From positions 1 through 64,000 of the forward strand of contig NZ_LVWA01000003.1 in the NCBI RefSeq assembly GCF_001907195.1: DNA of 64,000 bases, read 5' to 3'. This document shows, in pieces, positions 52,464-60,756 of the stretch. Each line of letters begins with the position of its first letter. Position 1 is the first letter of the stretch. The notes below the pieces were generated by a model. The model ran no database searches and had not been told where the DNA came from. It saw only the letters and a program-made list of their open reading frames with translations. Source of the DNA: Pontibacter flavimaris (GTDB lineage: Bacteria > Bacteroidota > Bacteroidia > Cytophagales > Hymenobacteraceae). Position numbers and translations under genes: made by a program.

Positions 52464-53372
52464 ATGAACGAAAAGTTAAAACTGGGCTGGACCCTGACCA
52501 AGCGCACCTTCAAGAAGTTCAGCGAGGACCGGCCGCTCGACTGGGCCGCCATCATCGGGTTTTATACAATTTTCTCCCTGCCTGCCGTGCTCATCATCAC
52601 GCTGCGCATCGCTGGCGCTGCCTTTGGCGATGAGGCGGTGCAGGGTGAGCTTTCCAGTCAGATTGGCGGCATCATTGGCCAGGGCGGGGCAAAGCAGGTG
52701 CAGAATATCATCGAGAACGCCGACCGCTCCGCCTCCACCACCATCGGCACTATCATTGGCGTCTCCACCATGATCTTTTCCGCCACCACGGTGTTCGTCG
52801 CACTGCAGGACTCCCTGAACGCCATGTGGGAGGTGAAGGCGAAGGCGGAGCTGGGCTGGGTAAAGCTGGTGGTGGATAGGGTGCTCTCGCTGGCGATGGT
52901 GGTGAGCCTGGGCTTTCTGCTGCTGGTGTCGCTATCGATAGACGTGGTGATGGGCCTGGTGAACGAGTTTCTGCGGCAGGAGCTGTCCGGCATTGCCGTT
53001 TACCTCATTACGGTGGGCAATGTGGTCATCTCCATACTTATCAGCATCATCATCTTCGCAGCCATCTTTAAGGTGCTCCCCGATGCCAAGATCCGCTGGC
53101 CCAATGTATGGGTGGGTGCCACGGTGACGGCCATACTTTTCGTGCTGGGCAAATTCGTTCTCAACATCTACTTCCAGCACGACCCGCTGGCTGATACCTA
53201 CGGCGCCGCCGGCTCGCTGGTCCTCATCCTGGTGTGGGTGTACTATACTTCTGTGATCTTTCTGCTGGGGGCCGAGTTTACACAAGTATATTCCCAGGTG
53301 AAGGACCGCGGTATCCGCCCACAGGACAATGCCGTGAAAGTGAAAGTGAAGGAAGTGGAGAAAAAAGAGTGA
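52464..53372 (+). CDS. YihY/BrkB-family inner-membrane protein
   Basis: 302 residues with about six membrane helices (around 30-55, 95-120, 142-168, 182-206, 214-238, 250-275). Family marks are DRPLDWAAIIGFYTIFSLPA (about 24-43) and YGAAGSLVLILVWVYYTSVI. Once annotated as RNase BN, members are now viewed as membrane proteins of uncertain role. The C-terminus is Lys/Val rich and cytoplasmic. Confidence 0.88.
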   Translation: MNEKLKLGWTLTKRTFKKFSEDRPLDWAAIIGFYTIFSLPAVLIITLRIAGAAFGDEAVQGELSSQIGGIIGQGGAKQVQNIIENADRSASTTIGTIIGVSTMIFSATTVFVALQDSLNAMWEVKAKAELGWVKLVVDRVLSLAMVVSLGFLLLVSLSIDVVMGLVNEFLRQELSGIAVYLITVGNVVISILISIIIFAAIFKVLPDAKIRWPNVWVGATVTAILFVLGKFVLNIYFQHDPLADTYGAAGSLVLILVWVYYTSVIFLLGAEFTQVYSQVKDRGIRPQDNAVKVKVKEVEKKE

Positions 53373-53494
53373 GGCAATGCCCGGCGCTAAGCCCAAAAGT
53401 ATAAACCGACAGAAGAAGCAGCCGCCACAAAGTATAAAAGAAAGTATAAAGCCGCAGGCTAGGGCTGTGCGAGCAGCGGCTCATCCAAATAAAG

Positions 53495-53525
53495 CAGCCC
53501 CGGTACTTTAATGGTGCCGGGGCTG
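53495..53525. terminator. Bidirectional terminator between the YihY gene and the lipoprotein gene
   Basis: CAGCCCCGG (53495-53503) with CCGGGGCTG (53517-53525), 13-base loop, between converging genes. Confidence 0.7.
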
Positions 53526-53549
53526 GTTATAGACTAAGTAAAGCGATCC

Positions 53550-54053
53550 TTACTTCACGAACCTCAGTTCAGCATTTACGGGCTTGCCCCCGGTGAAGGC
53601 TTGGATCAGCCTTGGGTCTACACCAATGATATCCCCCAACAGGTTCAGGTTATCGACGTTGATGGTGGTGGTCAGGTCCATGTTGTCCATTGTCAGGCGC
53701 TCGATGTTCATCTCGCCCAGGTTTTCCAGCGATACCTTTGTCTCGTCGGCGTTGAACTCCCAGTTGCCGTTGTAGGTCTGCTCCTGCCCATTAGCCTGGA
53801 AGACGGCGGTGTACGTGTTGTCTTCCCGTACCGTGAGGCGGAGCGTCTGAAACGTATTGGCGTTCTCACCCACTCCCGGGATCAGGGCCACATCGATGCT
53901 GTTGAGCAGCACTTTGTCGCCTTTCCACTCGCCCGATGTAATAAACTCTGTATTAGTGGGTTCGGGTTGGCCGTCATCATCGTCATCGCAGGAGATGAGC
54001 AGGTTCAGGGACAGGAAGAGGGTAAGGTAGAGTAAAAAGTTTTTAGAGCGCAT
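53550..54053 (-). CDS. Lipocalin-like lipoprotein
   Basis: 167 residues. Lipoprotein signal with Cys22 (LLISC) followed by five Asp; acidic residues right after the lipid Cys resemble surface-export signals of Bacteroidota lipoproteins, an inference. The body has the lipocalin-like strand pattern: FITSGEWKGDKVLLN, RLTVREDNTYTAVFQANGQE, YNGNWEFNADETKVSL, LTTTINVDNLNLLG. Function unknown. Confidence 0.72.
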   Translation of the reverse strand: MRSKNFLLYLTLFLSLNLLISCDDDDDGQPEPTNTEFITSGEWKGDKVLLNSIDVALIPGVGENANTFQTLRLTVREDNTYTAVFQANGQEQTYNGNWEFNADETKVSLENLGEMNIERLTMDNMDLTTTINVDNLNLLGDIIGVDPRLIQAFTGGKPVNAELRFVK

Positions 54054-54166
54054 AGTGTTAACTTGTGAAGGGTCATATAATAAGCAAGTAATACACTATA
54101 ATAGCGCAGGAATCAGCAAATGGTTAGGCAAAACCAAGTATAAATTTTCATGGAAGTCAGCCTGTG

Positions 54167-55183
54167 TTACATGATGTTCACTTCCGGGCTCAGTTGTATC
54201 CCAAACCTCTCCTTCACCGAGGCAATGACCTCAAAAGCCAGCTTGCGGATGTCCTCGCCTTTGGCCCCGCCGTAGTTTACCAGCACCAGCGCCTGGTTCC
54301 TGTGCACGCCGTAGTTGCCGATCACCTTGCCCTTCCAGCCGCACTGCTCGATCAGCCAGCCCGCCGGCACTTTTACGGTTGTTTCGGAGACCGGGTAGGA
54401 GGGGATAGCGGGGTAAAGTTTTTGCAGTTCCTCGTACTGGCTTAGCGGAATTTCCGGGTTTTTGAAGAAGCTGCCCGCATTGCCGATCTGCTTTGGGTCC
54501 GGGAGCTTGCTCTGGCGGATGTGGCAAACGGCGGCGCTTACGTGGTGAATATTGGGCTCCTGTACCTGCATCTCCTCCAGTGTGGTTTTAATGGCGCCAT
54601 AGGAGGTGTTGAGGGTATGCTGCTTGTGCAGCTTGAAAACCACGTGCGTGACAATGTACTGCCCTTTCAGCTCGTTCTTGAAAACGCTCTCCCGGTACCC
54701 AAAGCGGCACGCCTCGTTATCGAATACACGCACTTCGCCCGTCTCCATGTGCACCGCCTCCAGCTCCTGAAACACGTCTTTCAGCTCCACGCCGTAAGCG
54801 CCGATGTTCTGCAGCGGCGCGGCGCCCACTGTGCCCGGTATCAGCGAAAGGTTCTCCACACCGCCCAGGTTCATGTTCAGGGTGTGCAGCACAAATGCAT
54901 GCCATACTTCGCCGCCGCCGGCTTTCAGGTATACATGCGCCTCATCTTCCCCGATCTTACGGATGCCCTTTATTCCGTTCAGCAGCACCACCCCCTCAAA
55001 ATCCTTTGTAAACAGCAGGTTGCTGCCGCCGCCAAGTATAAGTTTGGGCTCCTGCCTCAGCTCTGGCAGCCGTAGCAGCTCCTGCAACTCCTCTACCGTG
55101 TCGAAGCGGGCAAAGAGGCGGGCTTTTACGTCGATGCCAAAGGTGTTGTAAGGCTTTAAGGGAAAATCGGTCTGCAGTCTCAT
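54167..55183 (-). CDS. murB: UDP-N-acetylenolpyruvoylglucosamine reductase
   Basis: 338 residues, FAD enzyme making UDP-MurNAc for peptidoglycan. Type I MurB: NTFGIDVKARLFARF near the start, LGGGSNLLFTKDF (about 51-63, FAD), LSLIPGTVGAAPLQNIGAYG (about 117-136), RESVFKNELKGQYIV with the Tyr insert, and NAGSFFKNPEIP (catalytic Ser, about 237-248). A single gene, start ATG 55183. Confidence 0.96.
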   Translation of the reverse strand: MRLQTDFPLKPYNTFGIDVKARLFARFDTVEELQELLRLPELRQEPKLILGGGSNLLFTKDFEGVVLLNGIKGIRKIGEDEAHVYLKAGGGEVWHAFVLHTLNMNLGGVENLSLIPGTVGAAPLQNIGAYGVELKDVFQELEAVHMETGEVRVFDNEACRFGYRESVFKNELKGQYIVTHVVFKLHKQHTLNTSYGAIKTTLEEMQVQEPNIHHVSAAVCHIRQSKLPDPKQIGNAGSFFKNPEIPLSQYEELQKLYPAIPSYPVSETTVKVPAGWLIEQCGWKGKVIGNYGVHRNQALVLVNYGGAKGEDIRKLAFEVIASVKERFGIQLSPEVNIM

Positions 55184-55204
55184 AAGCGGGTTATTTGCGG
55201 TAAA

Positions 55205-55378
55205 GATAACTTTAGTAGTTAAGAGTTAAAAGTTAAGAGTGATGAGTTGGGGAGCATATAATATGGTTAAACGTTAGTAGAACGCAGCGTACAAGTCTAT
55301 TGTACTGCTGATAGTTGTCTGAACGCTAAAAGTGAACAAGCGAGACTCTTAACTTTTAACCCTCAACTCTTAACTCTT
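55205..55378. repeat. AAGAGTTAA inverted repeat between murB and the methyltransferase gene
   Basis: Left arm 55217-55239 is iterated GTTAAGAGTTAAAA; right arm 55345-55376 is iterated CTCTTAACTTTTAAC, its complement. The unrelated middle is about 105 bases. It occupies a divergent promoter region. Confidence 0.75.
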
Positions 55379-55383
55379 CCCGC

Positions 55384-55391
55384 TATCTTTG
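55384..55391 (+). promoter_or_regulatory. -7 element before the RlmL-type methyltransferase
   Basis: TATCTTTG, exact TAnnTTTG, 20 bases before the ATG at 55412. It lies just after the right arm of the inverted repeat. No -33 TTTG. Confidence 0.5.
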
Positions 55392-55411
55392 CACCGGATA
55401 AAGTATAACGT

Positions 55412-56593
55412 ATGGCGAAGAAGACACCGACCGAAAATTTTAATATCATCGTGACCACGCTCTCCGGCCTGGAGGAGGTGCTGGCGGAGGAGCTACAAGC
55501 GCTGGACATGGAGTTTGTGAAGGTGGGCAACCGCGCCGTGTCCTGCTCCGGCAACATGCGCCAGCTCTACGAGGCCAACCTGTGGTGCCGTACCGCTATC
55601 CGCATACTCAAGCCCATCCGCCAGTTCAAGGCCCTCGATGAGAAAAGCCTGTACGAGCAGGTGCAGAAAACCGACTGGACCGGGATAATGGACCTGAGCA
55701 TGACCTTCGCCATTGACGCGGTGGTGAGCCATTCTACTTTCGAGCACTCGCTCTACGTGTCGCAGCTGACGAAAGACGCCATTGTGGACCAGTTTCGGGC
55801 AAAGACCGGGGAGCGGCCGTCTGTGGACAGGATCCGCCCGGATGTGCGCCTGAACCTGCACATGCACGACAACGTGGTCACGCTTTCGCTCGATTCTTCC
55901 GGCGACTCGCTGCACCGCCGCGGCTACCGCCTGCAAACCAACGTGGCGCCCCTGAACGAGGTGCTTGCCGCGGGCATCATCGCTTTGTCTGGCTGGGATA
56001 AAAAATCTCCTTTCATTGATCCGATGTGCGGCTCCGGCACGTTCCTGATAGAAGCCGCGCTGATGGCGCAGAACATGGCCCCGGGGCTTTTCCGCCGCGA
56101 CCCCTTTGGCTTTGAGAAGTGGAAGGACTACAACGAGCAGCTCTTCGAGCTGGTTTGGAATACCGCAGAGGCAAAAGCAAAGAGCGCCCCGCAGGCGCAG
56201 ATCATCGGCTACGACCTGGACGAAGACTACGTGGAAGCCGCCCGGAATAATATTGAAAACGCCGGCCTTGAAAGTATGATCCGGGTGGAGCAGGCAAACT
56301 TTTTCGAGACGCAGGCGCCCGAAGGGCATGGCGTGGTGGTAATGAACCCGCCTTATAACGAGCGCATTCAGTCCGACGACATCAACCTGCTCTACAAGCA
56401 GATAGGTGACACGCTGAAGCAAAGCTACCAGGGTTATGATGCCTTTGTGTTTACCGGTAACCTGGAGGCCGCTAAAAATGTGGGTTTGCGCACTTCACGC
56501 CGCGTGCCGCTTTACAATGGCTCCATTGAGTGCCGCCTGCTCAAGTATGAATTGTACCGTGGCTCCAGAAGAGGCGTGACGGAGGAAGAATAA
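55412..56593 (+). CDS. THUMP-domain RNA methyltransferase (RlmL N-terminal / YpsC type)
   Basis: 393 residues. N-terminal ferredoxin-like plus THUMP region for RNA binding (FNIIVTTLSGLEEVLAEELQ at about 10-29), then a Rossmann methyltransferase: SPFIDPMCGSGTFLIEAALM (about 194-213), QIIGYDLDEDYVEAARNN, and catalytic MNPPYNERI (about 311-319). The NPPY motif fits N2-guanine methylation of 23S rRNA, as in RlmL's first domain. E. coli RlmL is a fusion; here the second domain is absent. Confidence 0.88.
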   Translation: MAKKTPTENFNIIVTTLSGLEEVLAEELQALDMEFVKVGNRAVSCSGNMRQLYEANLWCRTAIRILKPIRQFKALDEKSLYEQVQKTDWTGIMDLSMTFAIDAVVSHSTFEHSLYVSQLTKDAIVDQFRAKTGERPSVDRIRPDVRLNLHMHDNVVTLSLDSSGDSLHRRGYRLQTNVAPLNEVLAAGIIALSGWDKKSPFIDPMCGSGTFLIEAALMAQNMAPGLFRRDPFGFEKWKDYNEQLFELVWNTAEAKAKSAPQAQIIGYDLDEDYVEAARNNIENAGLESMIRVEQANFFETQAPEGHGVVVMNPPYNERIQSDDINLLYKQIGDTLKQSYQGYDAFVFTGNLEAAKNVGLRTSRRVPLYNGSIECRLLKYELYRGSRRGVTEEE

Positions 56594-56604
56594 CGAATGT
56601 ATAG

Positions 56605-56643
56605 AAACGAAAAGAGCACCTGTTGCAGGTGCTCTTTTCGTTT
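56605..56643. terminator. Bidirectional terminator between the methyltransferase gene and topA
   Basis: Perfect 18-base arms (56605-56622 and 56626-56643) around TTG. T-runs lie on both sides, and a TATACTT word follows at 56650. Confidence 0.9.
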
Positions 56644-56658
56644 GATTTATACTTTAAG

Positions 56659-59097
56659 CTAGGCCTTTTTCTTTGGCGCGGCCTTTTTAGCGGTCGTTGC
56701 CTTCTTGGCTGTGGCTTTCTTCGCCTTGGCGGCTGGCTTCTTGGCAGCGGCGGGCTTATCGGCATCCGCCTTTTTCTTAAAGCCGCCGCGTGTTTTCTTC
56801 TCCGGCGTCGCCTCCGCCAAGTCGATGCATTCCTGCAGCGTCAGCTCGCTCGGCTCCTTGCCCTTGGGTATCTTCACGTTCTTCTTACCGGCCACAATGT
56901 AGGGGCCGTAGCGGCCGTTTAGCACCTGGATGTCCGGGTTCTCAGGGAACGTCTTGATCACTTTCTCCGCATCGGCCTTGCGCTTCGCCTCAATCAGGGC
57001 AACTGCTTCCTCAGCCGTTACTTTGAGCGGGTCCAGCGTCTTGGGCAGGGAGTAGAACTTGCTGTTGTGGCTGATGTAGGGACCGAAGCGGCCGATGGCG
57101 GCCTTCATTTCCTTCTCCTCATACACCCCCACAATGCGGGGCAGCTTAAACAGTTCCAGCGCGTCCTCCAGCGCCAGGCTCTCGATAAACTGGCCTTTGC
57201 GCAGGCTGGCATACACGGGTTTCTCGCCCGTTTCCTCGTTCTCCTCACCCAACTGCACATACGGACCGTAGCGCCCCAGCTTGGCGATGATCGTTTTGCC
57301 TGTCACCGGGTCAGTGCCCAGCTCGCGCGCGCCGGAAACATCAGCCCTGGAAACATTCTCGCTCGACTCGATGCGCTCGTGGAATTTCTGGTAGAACTGA
57401 TCCAGCATGTTCTCCCACTCCTTCGTGCCCTGCGCGATCTCGTCAAACTCAGCCTCCACGCGTGCCGTGAAGGAGTAGTCGATCACGTTCGGGAAGTGCT
57501 CCACCAAGAAGTCGTTCACCACCATGGCCGTATCCGTGGGGAAGAGCTTGGCCTTCTCGGCACCCGTAATTTCGGTTTTGGTCTGGGTGGTGATATTGTC
57601 GCCTTTCAGCGTAAGCACTTGGAAATTACGTTCCTTGCCTTCGCGGCTGTCTTTCTCCACGTAGCCACGCTTCTGGATGGTGGAGATGGTAGGGGCGTAG
57701 GTAGACGGGCGCCCGATGCCCATTTCCTCCAATTTCTTCACCAGGCTGGCCTCCGTGTAGCGGGCCGGCGGACGGCTGTAGCGCTGCGTGGCCAGCATCT
57801 GGCGCAGGTTTATACTTTGCCCGATGCGCAGCGGCGGCAGCATGCCCTTCACATCCTCGTCAGCGCCCTCCTCCTCATCGTCTTTCGACTCAATGTATAC
57901 TTTCAGGAAGCCCTCAAACTTGATCACCTCGCCGGTTGCCAGTAATTTCTGGTCCGGTTGCGTGGAGATGCCGATGGTAACGGTGGTTTTCTCAATCTCC
58001 GCGTCAGCCATTTGGGAGGCGATGGCGCGTTTCCAGATCAGTTCATACAGGCGCTGCTCGTTGCGGTCGCTGCTGGCAGTAAGCTGCGAAAAATCGGTCG
58101 GGCGGATGGCTTCGTGCGCTTCCTGTGCAGATGCCGATTTTGTTTTGAAACGGCGCGTCTTTACATATTTCTCCCCGAAAGAATTCTGAATAGCATTAGA
58201 TGCACCTTGTATTGCCTCTTCCGATAAATTTACGGAGTCAGTACGCATGTAAGAAATTTTACCGGCTTCGTACAGGCGTTGCGCAACAGTCATGGTTTGG
58301 GCCACCGAGAAGTATAGCTTGCGGCTGGCTTCCTGCTGCAGGGTAGAGGTCGTGAACGGCGGGGCAGGGCTTCGCTTGAGCGGCTTCTGCTCCAGGTTCT
58401 CGATGGTATAGGCGGCACCGATACACTGCTGCAGGAAAGCCTGCGCCTCATCCTCTGTCTTGAACTTCTGCGGAAGCTCCGCCTCCAGCGTGCGTCCCTC
58501 CACATCAAAGTTAGCTGTGATCCGGAACGTGGCTTCTGCTTTGTGGCGCTCAATCTCGCGCTCGCGCTCCACCACCAGGCGCACGGCCACCGACTGCACG
58601 CGGCCGGCGGAAAGCCCGGTCTTGATCTTCTTCCAGAGCACCGGCGACAGCTCGAAACCAACCAGGCGGTCAAGTATGCGGCGTGCCTGCTGGGCGTTTA
58701 CCAGGTCCATGTCGATGCCGCGCGGGGTGCTGATGGCATTGAGGATGGCGTTTTTGGTGATCTCCCGGAAGACGATGCGGCGTGTCTTGCTATCGTTCAG
58801 GTTCAGGGCCTCGGTCAGGTGCCACGAAATGGCTTCTCCCTCGCGGTCGTCGTCCGATGCGAGCCAGACTACCTCGGCCTCTTTGGCCAGCTTGCGCAGT
58901 TGCGCCACCACCTCCCGCTTATCACTGGAGATGACGTAAGTAGGCTTGAACCCGTGTGCAATGTCGATGGCGTTATTGTCTTTAGGCAAATCGCGCACGT
59001 GGCCGAAGCTGGACTTCACAATAAAGTCTTTCCCTAAATATCCCTCTATCGTTTTTGCCTTGGCAGGCGACTCTACTATGACTAAGTTTTTTATCAT
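56659..59097 (-). CDS. topA: DNA topoisomerase I (type IA)
   Basis: 812 residues. Relaxes negative supercoils. TOPRIM domain 1 to about 140 (NLVIVESPAKAKTIEGYLG; ASDDDREGEAI). Catalytic Tyr283 in GKISYMRTDSVNLS. No C-terminal zinc Cys clusters; instead three topo C-terminal repeats can be read: LGRYGPYVQLGEE, IGRFGPYISHNSK and NGRYGPYIVAGKK. The last 50 residues are a Lys/Ala-rich DNA-binding tail (AKKATAKKATTAKKAAPKKK). Single gene ending at the bidirectional terminator. Confidence 0.97.
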   Translation of the reverse strand: MIKNLVIVESPAKAKTIEGYLGKDFIVKSSFGHVRDLPKDNNAIDIAHGFKPTYVISSDKREVVAQLRKLAKEAEVVWLASDDDREGEAISWHLTEALNLNDSKTRRIVFREITKNAILNAISTPRGIDMDLVNAQQARRILDRLVGFELSPVLWKKIKTGLSAGRVQSVAVRLVVEREREIERHKAEATFRITANFDVEGRTLEAELPQKFKTEDEAQAFLQQCIGAAYTIENLEQKPLKRSPAPPFTTSTLQQEASRKLYFSVAQTMTVAQRLYEAGKISYMRTDSVNLSEEAIQGASNAIQNSFGEKYVKTRRFKTKSASAQEAHEAIRPTDFSQLTASSDRNEQRLYELIWKRAIASQMADAEIEKTTVTIGISTQPDQKLLATGEVIKFEGFLKVYIESKDDEEEGADEDVKGMLPPLRIGQSINLRQMLATQRYSRPPARYTEASLVKKLEEMGIGRPSTYAPTISTIQKRGYVEKDSREGKERNFQVLTLKGDNITTQTKTEITGAEKAKLFPTDTAMVVNDFLVEHFPNVIDYSFTARVEAEFDEIAQGTKEWENMLDQFYQKFHERIESSENVSRADVSGARELGTDPVTGKTIIAKLGRYGPYVQLGEENEETGEKPVYASLRKGQFIESLALEDALELFKLPRIVGVYEEKEMKAAIGRFGPYISHNSKFYSLPKTLDPLKVTAEEAVALIEAKRKADAEKVIKTFPENPDIQVLNGRYGPYIVAGKKNVKIPKGKEPSELTLQECIDLAEATPEKKTRGGFKKKADADKPAAAKKPAAKAKKATAKKATTAKKAAPKKKA

Positions 59098-59261
59098 CCT
59101 TTAGATTTACAGGCAAACAAGGCCAATATTTGCCCAAAGTTCAAATTTTTTTTTCAACAATTACAACCTCATCCGTATAACAGGGGTTTAACTACGCGTG
59201 AAAAGCCAGCTGGCCCCGCGCCGGACCGGTGCTATACCTATACGTTCACCTGACAGAATCT

Positions 59262-59750
59262 ATGCAAAGAATTGTACTTCTCTGCCGCCATGCCGAAGCG
59301 TATGACCCATTTCCGCTTCAGCCTGACTTTGAACGGGAGCTTACCCCGCTTGGCCAGCAGCAGGCCCGGAATGCCGGAAAATGGCTGCGTGAAAAATTTT
59401 CGAAAGTCGATGCGATTCTGGCCAGTCCGGCCAACAGGGCCAATGCTACGGCCCGCCTAATTGCCGGCCGCTTATACTTTGGCGAGGAGCAGATTACCTA
59501 CGACCCCGACCTGTATAACGCCCGCGAAAGATTCCTGATCAAAAGCCTGGGCGAGCTGCCCGACCATGTGAAGCAGGTGCTGCTGGTGGCCCATAACCCC
59601 GGCATCACCCGCCTGGCCCGCGAATTAACCGATGAGCTGCAGCTTGGCTACCTGGAGCCCGCCAACGTGGTGGCGGTGGTTCTGGAGCTAAAGCAGTGGC
59701 AGGAAATCCATGTCACCACCGGCCTGCTGCTGGACCACTATAAAGGCTAA
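59262..59750 (+). CDS. sixA: SixA-like histidine phosphatase
   Basis: 162 residues from the ATG at 59262; the frame has a GTG 11 codons upstream but MQRIVLLCRHAEAY is the natural start. Phosphohistidine phosphatase branch: RHAEAY (about 9-14, His10 catalytic), LTPLGQQQARNAGKWL, ASPANRANATARL, and VLLVAHNPGITRLARELTD (second His near 113). SixA acts on phospho-His of phosphotransfer proteins. The nearby kinase at 60757 is a possible but unproven target. Confidence 0.85.
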   Translation: MQRIVLLCRHAEAYDPFPLQPDFERELTPLGQQQARNAGKWLREKFSKVDAILASPANRANATARLIAGRLYFGEEQITYDPDLYNARERFLIKSLGELPDHVKQVLLVAHNPGITRLARELTDELQLGYLEPANVVAVVLELKQWQEIHVTTGLLLDHYKG

Positions 59751-59858
59751 AGGACATTTTCTTTCGCCCCGGCATACTTTCAAATCATACTTTATTTCTA
59801 TAGTTTAGTGGCATAACTGATACTCTACCTGCTATACAGCACCCTTAACACCAACCCG

Positions 59859-60605
59859 ATGAAGACTAATGTGGTGGCCGTGATCAACCAGAAAGGCGGC
59901 ACTGGCAAAACAACTACAACCATAAACCTGGGCAGCGCGCTCAGCAAGCTGGGCAAAAAAGTGCTCCTCCTGGACCTTGACCCGCAAAGCAATCTTTCCT
60001 ACTCCCTGGCTGTTACCAACCCGTCCGCCACGCTGGCCGACGTTTTCCAGGGCGACAAAAGTATAAATGAGGTAATGGTAGAGAAGAACGGACTTTGGGT
60101 GGTGCCTGGTTCCAATGAGTTGGTAGATATTGAAATCTCCCTGGTGACGCAGCCGGAACGGGAGAAGTTCCTGCAATCCATACTTGCCCAGGCCAAAGGC
60201 TTCGATTTTATACTGATAGACTGTCCGCCCTCGCTGTCGGTGCTGACCCTGAACGCCCTCACAGCGGCGCAGGAGGTGCTTATACCTTTGCAGATGGAAG
60301 TGCTCACGCTGCAGGGGCTCGACCAGATCATGAATACGGTGCAAAAGGTAAAAAAAGCTTTCAACGCAAAACTTAAAATCAAAGGAATCGTAGTGGTGAT
60401 GTTTGATGTGCGCCGCAAGCTGAGTCTGGAGGTTCTGGAGTACCTGCAGGAGAACGTGAAGGAGAAGATTTTCCGCAGCCAGATCCGCATGAACGTGAAA
60501 CTGGCAGAGGCCCCCTCATTCGGGAAAAGCGTGCTGGATTACGATGCATCGTCGTACGGAGCCCGCGACTACACAGCGCTGGCAGCGGAATACCTGGAAG
60601 CCTAG
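59859..60605 (+). CDS. ParA-family ATPase (orphan)
   Basis: 248 residues. Deviant Walker A INQKGGTGKTTTTINLG (about 8-24, with the signature Lys), DLDPQSNLSYSL, IDCPPSLSVLTLNAL (about 120-134) and the C-terminal FGKSVLDYDASSYGARDY. It is the chromosome/plasmid-partition or protein-positioning type; no ParB gene or parS-like site was seen near it. The next gene on the strand is the poly-HAMP kinase 151 bases later, so a positioning role for that array is conceivable but not shown. Confidence 0.9.
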   Translation: MKTNVVAVINQKGGTGKTTTTINLGSALSKLGKKVLLLDLDPQSNLSYSLAVTNPSATLADVFQGDKSINEVMVEKNGLWVVPGSNELVDIEISLVTQPEREKFLQSILAQAKGFDFILIDCPPSLSVLTLNALTAAQEVLIPLQMEVLTLQGLDQIMNTVQKVKKAFNAKLKIKGIVVVMFDVRRKLSLEVLEYLQENVKEKIFRSQIRMNVKLAEAPSFGKSVLDYDASSYGARDYTALAAEYLEA

Positions 60606-60756
60606 AAGATAAAGGTTCGCTGAAACCGCGTAATTTCATACTTTTATAGTAAATTGCACTACTTGTACACCTGTTGCTGTGCTGCCGCACGCTGCCAAAA
60701 TGTAGTTCCGGCGCCGCAAAGAGGTTAGCAGATATCCTATTCCAACCAAACGAATT

